A stretch of 53,412 nt of DNA, taken from contig CAKTQM010000008.1 in the NCBI GenBank assembly GCA_934597125.1, forward strand, positions 1 through 53,412, given 5' to 3'. Positions 42,817-51,585 of the stretch are shown one piece after another. Below the pieces are notes generated by a model. It did not search any database. It was not told where the DNA came from and worked only from the letters and a program-made list of their open reading frames with translations. The number at the start of each line of letters is the position of its first letter. Within the stretch, counting starts at the first letter, position 1. The DNA comes from an uncultured Oscillospiraceae bacterium (GTDB lineage Bacteria > Bacillota > Clostridia > Oscillospirales > Oscillospiraceae). The translations under genes and the position numbers were made by a program.

Positions 42817-44049
42817 ATGAAACAACTGAACCGTTGGGTCTACGCCATCGTGGGCGTGATCGTGCTGCTGTTTGCCGGTCTTGTGTACGCCTGGAGTATC
42901 CTGAGTACCCCCATCGCCGCCGAGTTTACCAGCTGGAGCAAGGCGCAGCTCAGCATGACCTTTACCATTGTCATGATCCTGTTCTGCATCGGTTCGCTGC
43001 TGTGCGGCCTTTTAAGCGGCAAGCTCAGCGCCAAAATGTCCGTGCGCATCGGCGCGGTGCTGTTTTTGCTGGGCTTCTTTCTGGCCAGCCGCACCCAGTC
43101 GGTGGCAATGCTGTATATCGGCTTCGGTGTGCTGTGCGGTCTCAGCTCCGGCCTTTGCTATAACGCCGTTATGAGCACCATGGTGCGCTGGTTCCCCGAC
43201 CGGCCGGGCCTCATCTCCGGCGTGCTGCTGATGGGCTTCGGCGGCGGCAGCTTTATCATCGGCAAGCTCTATCAGGCGTGGACACCGGACTGGATCGGTG
43301 GCTGGCGCGTCAGCTTCGTGGTATTGGGCATCATCATTTTCGTGGTGCTGGCTATCTGCTCGTTTTTCTTTGTGGCCCCCGGCGCGGACTTCGCAGCCCC
43401 CGCCCCCAAGGACGGCAAGGCGGTAGTCAAGGCCGCTGGCCGCGACCACAAGCCGTTGGAAATGGTGAAAAAGCCCACCTTCTGGCTGTATTATGTCTGG
43501 GCCATCGCCGTCAGCGCGGCTGGCCTTGCCCTGATCTCTCAGGCCAGCGGCGTGGTGTGGGAGGTCAGCATCGACCAGACCGCCTCCTCCGTGGCAACTA
43601 TCGTGGGCTTGATCTCCATTTGCAACGCCGTGGGCCGTGTGCTGTTCGGCGGCATGTATGATAAATATGGCCGCAAGGTGTCCATGCAGCTGGTGAATGT
43701 CCTGTTCATCATCACCTCCGGTGTGCTGATCCTGGCCCTGACGACCCACAATATCGTGGTAGTCATCATTGGCTTCGTGCTGGGCGGTCTGGCCTATTCC
43801 GGCGTCACCCCCACCAACTCCGCCTTCTGCCGCGCCTATTTCGGCCCTGCCCACTATCCGGTGAACTTCCCCCTCATCAACAGCAACCTGATCTTCGCCA
43901 GCTTCGGCAGCACCATCTCCGGCGCCCTGTTTGACGCCAGCGGCTCCTATAACGCCACCTTCTTCCTCATCATCGGCCTTGCCGCCGCGGGCATCCTGTG
44001 CTCGCTGGGCATTTCGGCGTTCGACCGGCGCGACAAGAGCGCGTCCTGA
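42817..44049 (+). CDS. MFS transporter, oxalate/formate antiporter (OFA) family
   Basis: The 410-residue product has 12 predicted membrane segments. It carries OFA-like features: LVYAWSILSTPIAAEF and WSKAQLSMTFTI in the first helices, GLCYNAVMSTMVRWFPDRPG, and FGGMYDKYGRKVSMQ as the central MFS loop. The family exchanges carboxylates such as oxalate, formate, lactate or pyruvate. Lying after the oxidoreductase operon but behind a terminator, it may import a 2-oxoacid or export a product. The ATG at 42817 follows GGAGGG. Confidence 0.88.
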   Translation: MKQLNRWVYAIVGVIVLLFAGLVYAWSILSTPIAAEFTSWSKAQLSMTFTIVMILFCIGSLLCGLLSGKLSAKMSVRIGAVLFLLGFFLASRTQSVAMLYIGFGVLCGLSSGLCYNAVMSTMVRWFPDRPGLISGVLLMGFGGGSFIIGKLYQAWTPDWIGGWRVSFVVLGIIIFVVLAICSFFFVAPGADFAAPAPKDGKAVVKAAGRDHKPLEMVKKPTFWLYYVWAIAVSAAGLALISQASGVVWEVSIDQTASSVATIVGLISICNAVGRVLFGGMYDKYGRKVSMQLVNVLFIITSGVLILALTTHNIVVVIIGFVLGGLAYSGVTPTNSAFCRAYFGPAHYPVNFPLINSNLIFASFGSTISGALFDASGSYNATFFLIIGLAAAGILCSLGISAFDRRDKSAS

Positions 44050-44059
44050 CACCGAATCC

Positions 44060-44084
44060 AAAGCCTCCCTTGTGTAAGGGGAGC
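44060..44084. repeat. Solo left end of the interspersed repeat
   Basis: AAAGCCTCCCTTGTGTAA plus GGGGAG matches the left end of the repeats at 26230, 44879 and 49985. The rest of the element is missing. Confidence 0.75.
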
Positions 44085-44103
44085 CATTGAACCGGTTTCC
44101 CCC

Positions 44104-44133
44104 AACTCCCGCGCGGCAGCGCGGGAGTTTTTC
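44104..44133 (+). terminator. Terminator of the MFS transporter gene
   Basis: AACTCCCGCGC pairs with GCGCGGGAGTT around GGCA and is followed by TTTC. Confidence 0.82.
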
Positions 44134-44145
44134 TCCAAAAATACC

Positions 44146-44174
44146 TTTACAAACCGTATAACACCGTGTATAAT
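44146..44174 (+). promoter_or_regulatory. Promoter of the XRE regulator
   Basis: TTTACA (44146-44151), a 17-base spacer and TATAAT (44169-44174). The spacer holds two ACCGTRTA direct repeats, which could be a binding site for autoregulation. Confidence 0.78.
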
Positions 44175-44217
44175 TTACAAGCTGTATTCACAAAGAAACG
44201 AAACAGGGTGAGAAACA

Positions 44218-44871
44218 ATGGCAACTGATTTTTCCCGCACGCTGTCCCTGCTGCGGCAGGAGAAGGGTATTTCCCAGCGGAAGGCCGCCGCCGCGCTGGG
44301 GATCTCCCAGGCGCTTTTAAGCCACTATGAAAACGGCATCCGCGAGCCTGGCCTGGCCTTTGTCACAAAGGTCTGCGACTTTTATCATGTCTCGGCGGAT
44401 TTCCTGCTGGGTCGCACCACCAGCCGTGACGGCAGCATCATCGAGGCGGCGGAGCTGTACGACGCCAGTGATGAAAAAGGCACCCTGAAGGGCAGTATCC
44501 TTGCCACGCTGCAAAAAAAGCTGGTGGTCAACACCACCGGCGTGCTGTTCGACCTGCTGGGCAAATGCGGCGACCGCACGGCCATCACCGCCGCCGGCGA
44601 CTACCTCAGCACCGCCCTGTATACCCTGCTGCGGCATTTCTACCGCCACGGCGGCGGCAACGAGGATCTTTTCGCCACCCTACCGGTGGATTTTGACGCC
44701 GGTATGATCGACGCCGCCATGCTGCGCAGCCGCGCCGCCTACCTGCGGGCCCTCTCCGCGGCGGAAAAGCTGCCGGAGCTGACCTCCGACGACCTGACTG
44801 CCGCCCCCGGCCTGGGCCAAAGCACCGCTCAGGTGCTCCACAATGTAGACGAGCTGGCGGGAAAGCGGTGA
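44218..44871 (+). CDS. XRE-family helix-turn-helix regulator
   Basis: The 217-residue product begins with an HTH_3 domain (about 6-62): FSRTLSLLRQEKGISQRKAA, LGISQALLSHYENGIREPGL and FYHVSADFLLGRTT. The rest (about 70-217) is mostly helical without a recognised ligand domain. It may control itself. The gene is monocistronic, with a consensus promoter upstream and an interspersed repeat right after it. Confidence 0.85.
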   Translation: MATDFSRTLSLLRQEKGISQRKAAAALGISQALLSHYENGIREPGLAFVTKVCDFYHVSADFLLGRTTSRDGSIIEAAELYDASDEKGTLKGSILATLQKKLVVNTTGVLFDLLGKCGDRTAITAAGDYLSTALYTLLRHFYRHGGGNEDLFATLPVDFDAGMIDAAMLRSRAAYLRALSAAEKLPELTSDDLTAAPGLGQSTAQVLHNVDELAGKR

Positions 44872-44878
44872 ATTTTTC

Positions 44879-45059
44879 AAAGCCTCCCCTGTGTAAGGGG
44901 AGGTGGCAAAAATCTTTGATTTTTGACGGAGGGGTTGTCAATCATCAGGACAATCCCCCAGTCGGGGCGTTAAGAAAACATGCCGGTGGCATGTTTTTAG
45001 CCCCGATCTCGGCGGCTATGCCGCCGTAGCTGACAGCCCCCTTTACACAAGGGGGCCTG
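44879..45059. repeat. Palindromic interspersed repeat, copy 2 (long form)
   Basis: It has the left end AAAGCCTCCCCTGTGTAA, GACGGAGGGGTTGTCAA, its mirror GGACAATCCCCCAG, and the right end TTTACACAAGGGGGCCT. Compared with the other copies it holds an extra foldback around 44971-45005 (GGGGC, then CATGCC, TGGCATG and GCCCC). Confidence 0.85.
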
Positions 45060-45071
45060 ATACCGACACTT

Positions 45072-45172
45072 CCCCAAGGAGGTTGCTTTACATGTTTGAC
45101 CAAACCCATATTCGTAATTTTTCCATCATTGCTCACATCGACCACGGTAAATCCGTTCCCCAATTTGCCTGA
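45072..45172 (+). pseudogene. Duplicated 5' fragment of lepA with its own ribosome binding site
   Basis: From CCCC before AAGGAGG to AAATCC (45072-45154) this repeats the start of lepA at 45290-45372. Its ATG at 45092 opens 21 lepA-like codons including the P-loop HIDHGKS, and then an unrelated VPQFA and a stop at 45170. The final 33 bases of the two copies are identical, whereas codons 2-10 differ mostly at silent positions and end in T rather than C. It could yield a 26-residue peptide but cannot be a functional GTPase. Confidence 0.88.
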
Positions 45173-45289
45173 CGACAAATCGGGGGCCCCTATTTTATTG
45201 AACATCCTCGGCGGAAGTGAATTCCGCCTGCGGCAAGGTTTTGCTTCGCAAAACGCTTGAACGCGCTCCGCGCGAACAGCGTGGATTTA
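45155..45289. repeat. Foldback-rich insert between the two lepA starts
   Basis: About 135 bases contain three short hairpins: CCCCAATTTG with CAAATCGGGG, GCGGAA with TTCCGC, and TTTTGC with GCAAAA. No gene or transposase is present. It looks like inserted repeat DNA. Confidence 0.6.
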
Positions 45290-45309
45290 CCCCGAAGGAG
45301 GTTACATTT

Positions 45310-47118
45310 ATGTTCGACCAATCCCACATTAGAAACTTCTCCATCATTGCTCACATCGACCACGGTAAATCCACGCTGGCGGATCGGCTGCTGGAGAAGT
45401 GCAACGCCGTGCCGGAGCGGGAGATGGAAAACCAGCTGCTGGACAACATGGATCTGGAGCGTGAGCGGGGCATCACCATCAAATCCCGCGCCGTCCAGAT
45501 CTTCTATAAGGCGCAGGACGGCGAAGTCTATGCCCTGAACCTCATCGACACGCCGGGCCACGTGGACTTCAACTACGAGGTCAGCCGTTCTCTGGCCGCC
45601 TGCGAGGGCGCTCTGCTGGTGGTGGACGCCACTCAGGGCGTGGAGGCCCAGACCCTGGCCAACACCTATCTGGCCATGGATCACGACTTGGAGATCCTCC
45701 CCGTCTTCAACAAGATCGACCTGCCCGCCGCCGACCCCCTGAAAGCCAAGCAGGAGGTGGAGGACATCATCGGTCTGCCGGCGCTGGACGCCCCGGAGAT
45801 TTCCGCCAAACTGGGTATCAACATCGACGCCGTGCTGGAGGACGTGGTGAACAATGTCCCCGCCCCCAAGGGCGACCCCAAAGCGCCGCTGCGGGCGCTG
45901 GTGTTTGACAGCCAGTATGACCCCTACGTGGGCGTGGTGGTACTGTTCCGCATCATGGAGGGCACCATCCGCAAGGGTCAGACCGTCCGTATGATGGCCT
46001 CCGGCGCGGAATACACCATTCTGGAGTGCGGCTATCTCAAGCCCCTGGGCAACGAGCCTACCGACTGCCTGCAGGCCGGCGAGGTGGGCTACTTCACCGC
46101 CAGCATCAAAAATGTCAAGGACACCCGCGTGGGCGATACCATCACCGACGCCGCCGCCCCCGCCGCCGAGCCCCTGCCCGGCTACCGCCCCGCCCAGTCC
46201 ATGGTGTACTGCGGCGTCTATACCGAGGACGGCAGCAAGTACCCAGACCTCCGCGACGCGCTGGAAAAGCTTCAGCTCAACGACGCCAGTTTGACCTTTG
46301 AGCCAGAGTCCTCCGTGGCACTGGGCTTCGGCTTCCGCTGCGGCTTTTTGGGCATGCTCCATATGGAGATCATTCAGGAGCGGCTGGAGCGTGAGTTCAA
46401 TCTGGATCTTGTCACCACCCTGCCCAGTGTCATCTACCATGTCTATAAGTCCGACGGCACCATGATAAAGGTGGATAACCCCCACAACTACCCAGACCCC
46501 GGCAGCATCGAGCACGCCGAGGAGCCCTATGTGAAGGTTTCCATCATCAGCCCGCAGGATTACGTGGGCAACATCATGCCCATGTGTCAGGAGCGCCGCG
46601 GCGAGTTCAAGGATATGCAGTATCTGGACACCCATCTGGTGGAGCTCCACTACCAGATGCCCCTCAACGAGATCATCTACGACTTTTTCGATACCCTCAA
46701 GGCCAATACCAAGGGCTACGCCAGCTTGGACTATGAGCTTTCCGGCTACCGCACCAGCGATCTGGTGAAGGTGGATCTGCTGCTCAACGGTGACGGCGTG
46801 GATGCCCTCAGCTTCATTGCCCATCGGGATAAAGCCTACGCCCGCGCCCGCCGGCTGTGCGAAAAGCTGAAGGAGAATATCCCCCGCCAGCTGTTCGAGG
46901 TGCCCATCCAGGCCGCCATCGGCGGCCGCATCATCGCCCGCGAAACGGTGAAGGCCATGCGCAAGGACGTGCTGGCCAAATGCTACGGCGGCGACATCAC
47001 CCGCAAAAAGAAACTGCTGGAGAAGCAGAAAGAGGGCAAGAAAAAGATGCGCAACCTCGGCACAGTGCAGGTACCCACCGAAGCCTTCATGGCCGTCCTC
47101 AAACTGGACAGCGATTGA
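45310..47118 (+). CDS. lepA: Elongation factor 4 (LepA)
   Basis: LepA is a ribosome-binding GTPase that acts on stalled or mistranslocated ribosomes. The 602-residue product has G1 AHIDHGKST, the [14 protein letters not shown] switch region, G3 DTPGHVDF, G4 NKIDLPAA, and the LepA-specific C-terminal domain ending with [16 protein letters not shown]. The ATG at 45310 follows AAGGAGG. A longer in-frame start at 45217 would include the insert and is rejected. A partial copy of its 5' end lies 218 bases upstream. Confidence 0.98.
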   Translation: MFDQSHIRNFSIIAHIDHGKSTLADRLLEKCNAVPEREMENQLLDNMDLERERGITIKSRAVQIFYKAQDGEVYALNLIDTPGHVDFNYEVSRSLAACEGALLVVDATQGVEAQTLANTYLAMDHDLEILPVFNKIDLPAADPLKAKQEVEDIIGLPALDAPEISAKLGINIDAVLEDVVNNVPAPKGDPKAPLRALVFDSQYDPYVGVVVLFRIMEGTIRKGQTVRMMASGAEYTILECGYLKPLGNEPTDCLQAGEVGYFTASIKNVKDTRVGDTITDAAAPAAEPLPGYRPAQSMVYCGVYTEDGSKYPDLRDALEKLQLNDASLTFEPESSVALGFGFRCGFLGMLHMEIIQERLEREFNLDLVTTLPSVIYHVYKSDGTMIKVDNPHNYPDPGSIEHAEEPYVKVSIISPQDYVGNIMPMCQERRGEFKDMQYLDTHLVELHYQMPLNEIIYDFFDTLKANTKGYASLDYELSGYRTSDLVKVDLLLNGDGVDALSFIAHRDKAYARARRLCEKLKENIPRQLFEVPIQAAIGGRIIARETVKAMRKDVLAKCYGGDITRKKKLLEKQKEGKKKMRNLGTVQVPTEAFMAVLKLDSD

Positions 47119-47123
47119 TACGC

Positions 47124-47162
47124 AAATAAATACCCCCGGCTTCGCCGGGGGATATTTATTTT
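47124..47162. terminator. Terminator of lepA
   Basis: AAATAAATACCCCCGGC pairs with GCCGGGGGATATTTATTT around TTC; the A/T-rich arms also suit the convergent DUF11 gene. Confidence 0.9.
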
Positions 47163-47179
47163 ATACGCTTGCCGCTGTT

Positions 47180-48034
47180 TTACAGCGTGCCGGTGATTAC
47201 CAACTGCGCCGTGCCGGGATCTACGGTGAAGACGCCGGTGGTGGGATCCTGGGTGAAGGTGGCAGCGGGCACCGTCAGCGCGCCTGCCGTGGTGGCAAAC
47301 ACGCCGGTGGCAGCGTTGTAGGTGTACTGGGTGCCCTCTGTCCACAGTGTGCCGTTGAACCGGACAGTCAGGTTGCGCAGCACCGGATCAAAGGTGTCGG
47401 TGATCACCAGATCATCGGTGGCGTTGGCAGCGGCGTTGCCCCGGTTCAGCAGCGTCAGCGTGTAGGTCAGCGTGCCGTTCTCCACCACCGTGGCGGGGGA
47501 CAGGGCCTTGCTGATGGACAGCTGCGGCGCGGCGGAGGTGGTGATGGTCTCCGTGGCGGTGACGGGAGTGGCCAGGCCGCCGCCGGTGATGGTGGCGGTG
47601 TTGGTGATGCTGTCTGCCACGCCCAGCGGCGCGAATTCGTTAATGGCGGTGGAATAGATCACCATGGCGTTCCCGCCCGAGGGGATGGAAATGCCGGTGA
47701 CCGTCAGCGGCGCGGTGGCCGTAATGGCGGGCGTGGCCTGCAGCACGCCGTTGACGTAATACAGCAGCGACCCGTTCACATACGTCATGGGATACAGCGT
47801 CCTGCCGCCGAAGGGATAGCTGCCCAGCGTGTCGGTAAGCGTCAGCCCCGTCAGCGCCGACGCGCCGGAGTTGACCAGTGAAATGGCGAAGGTCTTGACC
47901 CCGCCGGCGGTATACGTGGTGTCGGCGGCGGTCTTGCTGGCGGTCAGTGCCTCCACCAGCTCGCCCACAGCGATGTTGGAAAGCGTGGTGATACCGTTAT
48001 AGGAAAGTGCCGCCTGATTGGTGATGGTTGCCAT
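47180..48034 (-). CDS. DUF11-repeat protein without signal peptide
   Basis: The 284-residue product has two DUF11-like beta domains. The first (about 28-165) includes KTFAISLVNSGASALTGL and TDTLG; the second (about 170-284) includes ISKALSPATVVENGTLTYTL, then NRGNAAANATDDLVITDTF. The composition is Thr/Ala/Val-rich with few charges and almost no Cys. It begins MATITNQAALSYNG without signal peptide or membrane segment, unusual for DUF11, which is normally a surface domain. Export by a non-Sec route or a spore-coat role is possible but not shown. AGGAGG precedes the ATG. Confidence 0.75.
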   Translation of the reverse strand: MATITNQAALSYNGITTLSNIAVGELVEALTASKTAADTTYTAGGVKTFAISLVNSGASALTGLTLTDTLGSYPFGGRTLYPMTYVNGSLLYYVNGVLQATPAITATAPLTVTGISIPSGGNAMVIYSTAINEFAPLGVADSITNTATITGGGLATPVTATETITTSAAPQLSISKALSPATVVENGTLTYTLTLLNRGNAAANATDDLVITDTFDPVLRNLTVRFNGTLWTEGTQYTYNAATGVFATTAGALTVPAATFTQDPTTGVFTVDPGTAQLVITGTL

Positions 48035-48157
48035 GGCAAACCTCCTGAAAAGAACAGATTACGCGGCAGCGGCTGCAAAAACAGCACACCGCCCGCGTTC
48101 CATTCTATGTGGAACCGCGAAGCGGTGTGTTTGCTGCTTCGGTATATGCGGGGACGT

Positions 48158-48328
48158 TTACTGCTTCCGCGCCGTCAAGTATTCATCCCCCGGCCGCCAA
48201 TAGGGACACTGGGCGCTCTGATTGCTCAAAAACCGCACCATCTCGTCCTCGTCCAGATCCATCTCGCAGAGAAAATCGTCATATTCCTCGTCGTAGTTGT
48301 AAAACGCGCAGCTTTCGCACTTGTCCAC
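48158..48328 (-). CDS. Small cysteine-containing acidic protein (DUF6472-like)
   Basis: This 56-residue product starts with GTG at 48328, with AAAGGGGG just before it. It reads MDKCESCAFYNYDEEYDDFL, then CEMDLDEDEMVRFL and QCPYWRPGDEY. A CxxC pair plus two further cysteines suggests a metal site. It matches the short DUF6472-like proteins I recall from Clostridia, of unknown function. It lies 54 bases downstream of the SSB-like gene on the same strand. Confidence 0.7.
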   Translation of the reverse strand: MDKCESCAFYNYDEEYDDFLCEMDLDEDEMVRFLSNQSAQCPYWRPGDEYLTARKQ

Positions 48329-48382
48329 GCCGCCGCCCCCTTTCCTTTCGCCATTATACGGCCCGCGGCGTCGCCCGTCAAG

Positions 48383-48997
48383 TCAGAACAAAAACTCTTC
48401 CAGCAGTGCGGGGCGCATGATAGACACCTCATAGGCCGTGCGTTCAGAGGCAATGCCGTTTTCGGTCTTGGTGTATGTACGACTCTGTACCCGTCCCTCC
48501 ACCGTCAGCCGCTCTCCGGTGGTCATGGCCGCCACCTGCTGCGCCACTACGCCCCAGGCGATGCAGGGCAGATAGTCCGCCCGCCCGTACCGCCGGTTCA
48601 CCGCCAGAATAATGTCGCTGATCTCCCGCCCCAGCGGCGTCCGCCGCAGTACCGGCGGCTTGCACAGCACGCCCGACAGCTGGATCAGGTTCAGGGGCGT
48701 CTCCCCGCCCTTTTCCAGCGTGTGGGCAAACACGGAGATCACCAGCCGGCTGCCCTCACCGCTCTTGTTGTTGAACGAGCGCAGCTGCCCCCGCACCGTG
48801 ACCGTGTCCCCTGCGCCGATGTCCGCCGTCTCCAGCAGTCCCTGGGGTGCGATCACCGTCAGCTTGTCCGAAAGCCCGCTGAGCCGCTCCACCGCCAGCG
48901 TGAATTTATAGAACGAGACCTCATGGTTCACATGGCTCAGCACCGGCGCGCTGTCCACCGTGCCGCATAGCTGTACCCGATTGAAATTATGGTTCAT
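48383..48997 (-). CDS. SSB-like protein with two OB-fold domains
   Basis: The 204-residue product carries two tandem OB-fold regions like single-stranded-DNA-binding proteins. The first (about 3-95) begins FNRVQLCGTVDSAPVLSH and has FYKFTLAVERLSG; the second (about 105-200) begins LNLIQLSGVLCKPPVLRRTP with GREISDIILAVNRRYGRADY and GERLTVEGRVQSRTY. No acidic Ssb C-terminal tip is present, so it is not the main replicative SSB. The start is the ATG at 48997 with GAGGTGG upstream. Confidence 0.78.
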   Translation of the reverse strand: MNHNFNRVQLCGTVDSAPVLSHVNHEVSFYKFTLAVERLSGLSDKLTVIAPQGLLETADIGAGDTVTVRGQLRSFNNKSGEGSRLVISVFAHTLEKGGETPLNLIQLSGVLCKPPVLRRTPLGREISDIILAVNRRYGRADYLPCIAWGVVAQQVAAMTTGERLTVEGRVQSRTYTKTENGIASERTAYEVSIMRPALLEEFLF

Positions 48998-49107
48998 ACG
49001 CTGTCCACCTCGTTTGTTGATATGCCACAGCCTATGCGCCACCCCGAAAGAATATGCTTTTCAAACGCCTCAAACTATGGCATAATAACCACAAAGGAGT
49101 GATGACC

Positions 49108-49974
49108 ATGCGTTATAAAGGAAAAGTTTACCGTCCGCCCTCTGAGGCCTATAGCCTGATCGTCCAGGTGACATACGGTTGCAGCCACAATACCTGCGCC
49201 TTCTGCGATATGTACGACGACAAGCACTTCGCCATGCGTCCCATGGACGAGATCCGCGAGGATTTCGAGACCGCCCGCCGTCTCTACCGCCATGTCCAGC
49301 GTGTCTTTCTGGCGGACGGCGACGCCCTTATGCGGAAAACCGACGATCTGGTGCAGATTTTGGGTCTCATCTACGGCCTGTTTCCCGAGTGTGAGCGGGT
49401 TACCTGCTACGCCTCGCCCACCAGCCTGCAGATAAAGTCGGAGGACGATCTGCGCCTGCTGCGCCAAAGCGGCCTGCAAATGGTCTATATGGGTCTGGAA
49501 TCCGGCTGCGACACGGTGCTGGAGCGGATGCGCAAGGGCCACAGCGCCGCCGCCATCGTGGCAGCGGGGCAGAAGGCCCGACGCTGCGGCATGGCCCTGT
49601 CGGTCACGGCCATCTCCGGCCTGGGCAGCGTGGCGCTGTGGCGTGAGCACGCCATCGGCACGGCGGAAGCTCTCAGCGCCATGCAGCCGGAGTATATCGG
49701 CCTGCTTACGCTGATGGTGGAACCCGGCACCCCGCTGGAGCAGTGGGTGCGGGCAGGGGAGTTCACGCTCCTCAGCCCCGTGGAGGTGCTGAAAGAGACC
49801 GAGCTCTTCCTGCAGCATATCGACTCCGAGGGCAGCGTCTTCCGCATGAACCACGCCAGCAATTACCTGACATTGAAGGGCACCCTCAACCGCGACCGTC
49901 AGGCCCTGCTGGATAAAGTGCAGTCCGGCCTCACCGGCGTGGGATTGAAACCGGAATTCATGAGGGCGCTGTAA
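49108..49974 (+). CDS. Radical SAM protein
   Basis: The 288-residue product has the radical SAM cluster motif in a variant spacing, CSHNTCAFC, after LIVQVTYG. It then shows RVFLADGDALMRK, a GLQMVYMGLESGCDTVLERM block and the HASNYLTLKGTLN end. The arrangement resembles oxygen-independent coproporphyrinogen-oxidase-like and B12-independent radical SAM proteins of unknown substrate. No second partner gene is adjacent. The ATG at 49108 has AAAGGAG at good spacing, better than the ATG at 49102. Confidence 0.85.
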   Translation: MRYKGKVYRPPSEAYSLIVQVTYGCSHNTCAFCDMYDDKHFAMRPMDEIREDFETARRLYRHVQRVFLADGDALMRKTDDLVQILGLIYGLFPECERVTCYASPTSLQIKSEDDLRLLRQSGLQMVYMGLESGCDTVLERMRKGHSAAAIVAAGQKARRCGMALSVTAISGLGSVALWREHAIGTAEALSAMQPEYIGLLTLMVEPGTPLEQWVRAGEFTLLSPVEVLKETELFLQHIDSEGSVFRMNHASNYLTLKGTLNRDRQALLDKVQSGLTGVGLKPEFMRAL

Positions 49975-49984
49975 GAAGTAAGAA

Positions 49985-50103
49985 AAAGCCTCCCCTGTGT
50001 AAGGGGAGGTGTCGCCGCAGGCGACGGAGGGGTTGTCAAATGACCGGACAATCCCCAGTCTCGGTTTGCGCCGAGCCAGCCCTCTTTACACAAGGGGGCC
50101 TTT
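49985..50103. repeat. Palindromic interspersed repeat, copy 3
   Basis: It runs from AAAGCCTCCCCTGTGTAA to TTTACACAAGGGGGCCTTT with the usual interior GACGGAGGGGTTGTCAAA and GGACAATCCCCAG. It lies between the radical SAM gene and the trpS promoter. Confidence 0.87.
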
Positions 50104-50138
50104 GATGCGCCATATTTCAAAAAATCAAAAATTCCCTC

Positions 50139-50167
50139 TTGACAACCCGCCCCGAAAGTGCTAAAGT
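50139..50167 (+). promoter_or_regulatory. Promoter of the trpS T-box transcript
   Basis: TTGACA (50139-50144), a 17-base spacer and TAAAGT (50162-50167). Confidence 0.82.
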
Positions 50168-50174
50168 ACCTCCA

Positions 50175-50461
50175 TAATCAAAAACCAAACCAACGAGTAA
50201 GAGGAGTACCTGTACAGGAACCTTTCAGAGAGCCGCGTATTTGGTGGGAGCGCAGCACCGGAATGTACAGCGAATGGCCTTACGAGGGCGGGGAGAAAGC
50301 CGGAAACGGTGAGTAATACCCGACGGCAGCCGCGGCCGTTACCCCGGCGGAGCGCATGATGGTGCGTGCAAAGCGGACGTTCTACGTCAATATGAGTGGT
50401 ACCGCAGGAATTGTTTTTACATCCTGTCTCATGAATGATTTCATGAGACAGGATTTTTTAT
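50175..50461 (+). promoter_or_regulatory. T-box riboswitch, probably Trp-specific
   Basis: Stem I has CTGTAC (near 50210) pairing with GTACAG, an AGTA loop-E element opposite GAA, and TGG at 50275-50277 as the likely specifier. The T-box TGGTACCGC is at 50397-50405. The terminator ATCCTGTCTCATGA pairs with TCATGAGACAGGAT (50421-50454) and is followed by TTTTTTA. Uncharged tRNA-Trp would switch on trpS and trpB. Confidence 0.9.
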
Positions 50462-50501
50462 TGGATCAACAATTATTTTCACATACAAAGGAGAAACCAT
50501 C

Positions 50502-51545
50502 ATGGGAAAGATCATTCTGACAGGCGACCGCCCCACCGGACGGCTTCACGTGGGCCACTTCGTCGGCTCCCTCCGCAACCGCGTTACCCTGCAGAACAGC
50601 GGCAAGTTTGAAAAGCTGTTCTTCATGATCGCCGATGCCCAGGCCCTCACCGACAACTTCGACCATCCCCAGAAGGTGCGGGACAACATTCTGGAAGTGG
50701 CGCTGGATTACCTCTCCTGCGGCATCGACCCCGCCAAGTCCACCATTCTGGTGCAGTCCCATGTCAGCGAACTGACGGAGCTGACCTTCTACTACATGAA
50801 CCTGGTGACTCTGGCCCGTCTGGAGCGCAATCCCACCGTCAAGGCGGAGATCCAGCTGCGGGGATTCAACCACAGCATTCCCATGGGCTTCCTGACCTAC
50901 CCCGTCAGCCAGACGGCGGACATCACCGCTTTCATGGCCGACACCGTCCCCGTGGGTGAGGATCAGCTCCCCATGCTGGAGCAGGCCCGCGAGATCGTCC
51001 GCCGCTTCAACGAGCTGTACGGCGAAACGCTGGTGGAGCCCACCGCCCTGCTGCCGGATAACGAGGCCTGCCTCCGCCTCCCCGGTACCGACGGCAAGGC
51101 CAAGATGAGCAAATCCCTCGGCAACTGCATCTACCTCTCCGACACCCCCGACGATATCCGCACCAAGGTCATGGGCATGTACACCGACCCCAACCACCTG
51201 CAGGTATCCGACCCCGGCAACACGAAAGACAATCCCGTGTTTCTGTATCTGGACGCCTTCTGCACCAACGACCACTTCGCCCGCTACCTGCCGGACTACG
51301 CTGATCTGGACGAGCTGAAAGCTCACTATGAGCGGGGCGGCCTTGGGGATGTGAAGGTAAAGAAATTCCTCAATAACGTCCTGCAGGAGACGCTGGAACC
51401 CATCCGCACCCGCCGTCAGGAGCTGGCAAAAGACCCCGCCGCCGTCATGGAGATCCTGCGTCAGGGCAGCTTCTCCGCCCAGGCCGAAGCCGCCAGAACG
51501 CTTGATAAGGTCAAGCACGCCATGAAGATCGACTATTTCGCCTGA
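50502..51545 (+). CDS. trpS: Tryptophanyl-tRNA synthetase
   Basis: This class I synthetase charges tRNA-Trp. The 347-residue product begins [20 protein letters not shown], in which LHVGH is the HIGH-type motif. It contains NPTVKAEIQ, the [14 protein letters not shown] loop of KMSKS type, and the C-terminal helical region. Length is normal. AAAGGAG precedes the ATG. It is the first gene behind the Trp T-box. Confidence 0.97.
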   Translation: MGKIILTGDRPTGRLHVGHFVGSLRNRVTLQNSGKFEKLFFMIADAQALTDNFDHPQKVRDNILEVALDYLSCGIDPAKSTILVQSHVSELTELTFYYMNLVTLARLERNPTVKAEIQLRGFNHSIPMGFLTYPVSQTADITAFMADTVPVGEDQLPMLEQAREIVRRFNELYGETLVEPTALLPDNEACLRLPGTDGKAKMSKSLGNCIYLSDTPDDIRTKVMGMYTDPNHLQVSDPGNTKDNPVFLYLDAFCTNDHFARYLPDYADLDELKAHYERGGLGDVKVKKFLNNVLQETLEPIRTRRQELAKDPAAVMEILRQGSFSAQAEAARTLDKVKHAMKIDYFA

Positions 51546-51585
51546 ATAGAAAAATACACATTATAGAATATAAAGGAGAAACATC

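Noticed and set aside
45217..45309. N-terminal extension of LepA by 31 residues
   Set aside because: It would translate the foldback insert; the ATG at 45310 has a proper ribosome binding site and matches the family start.
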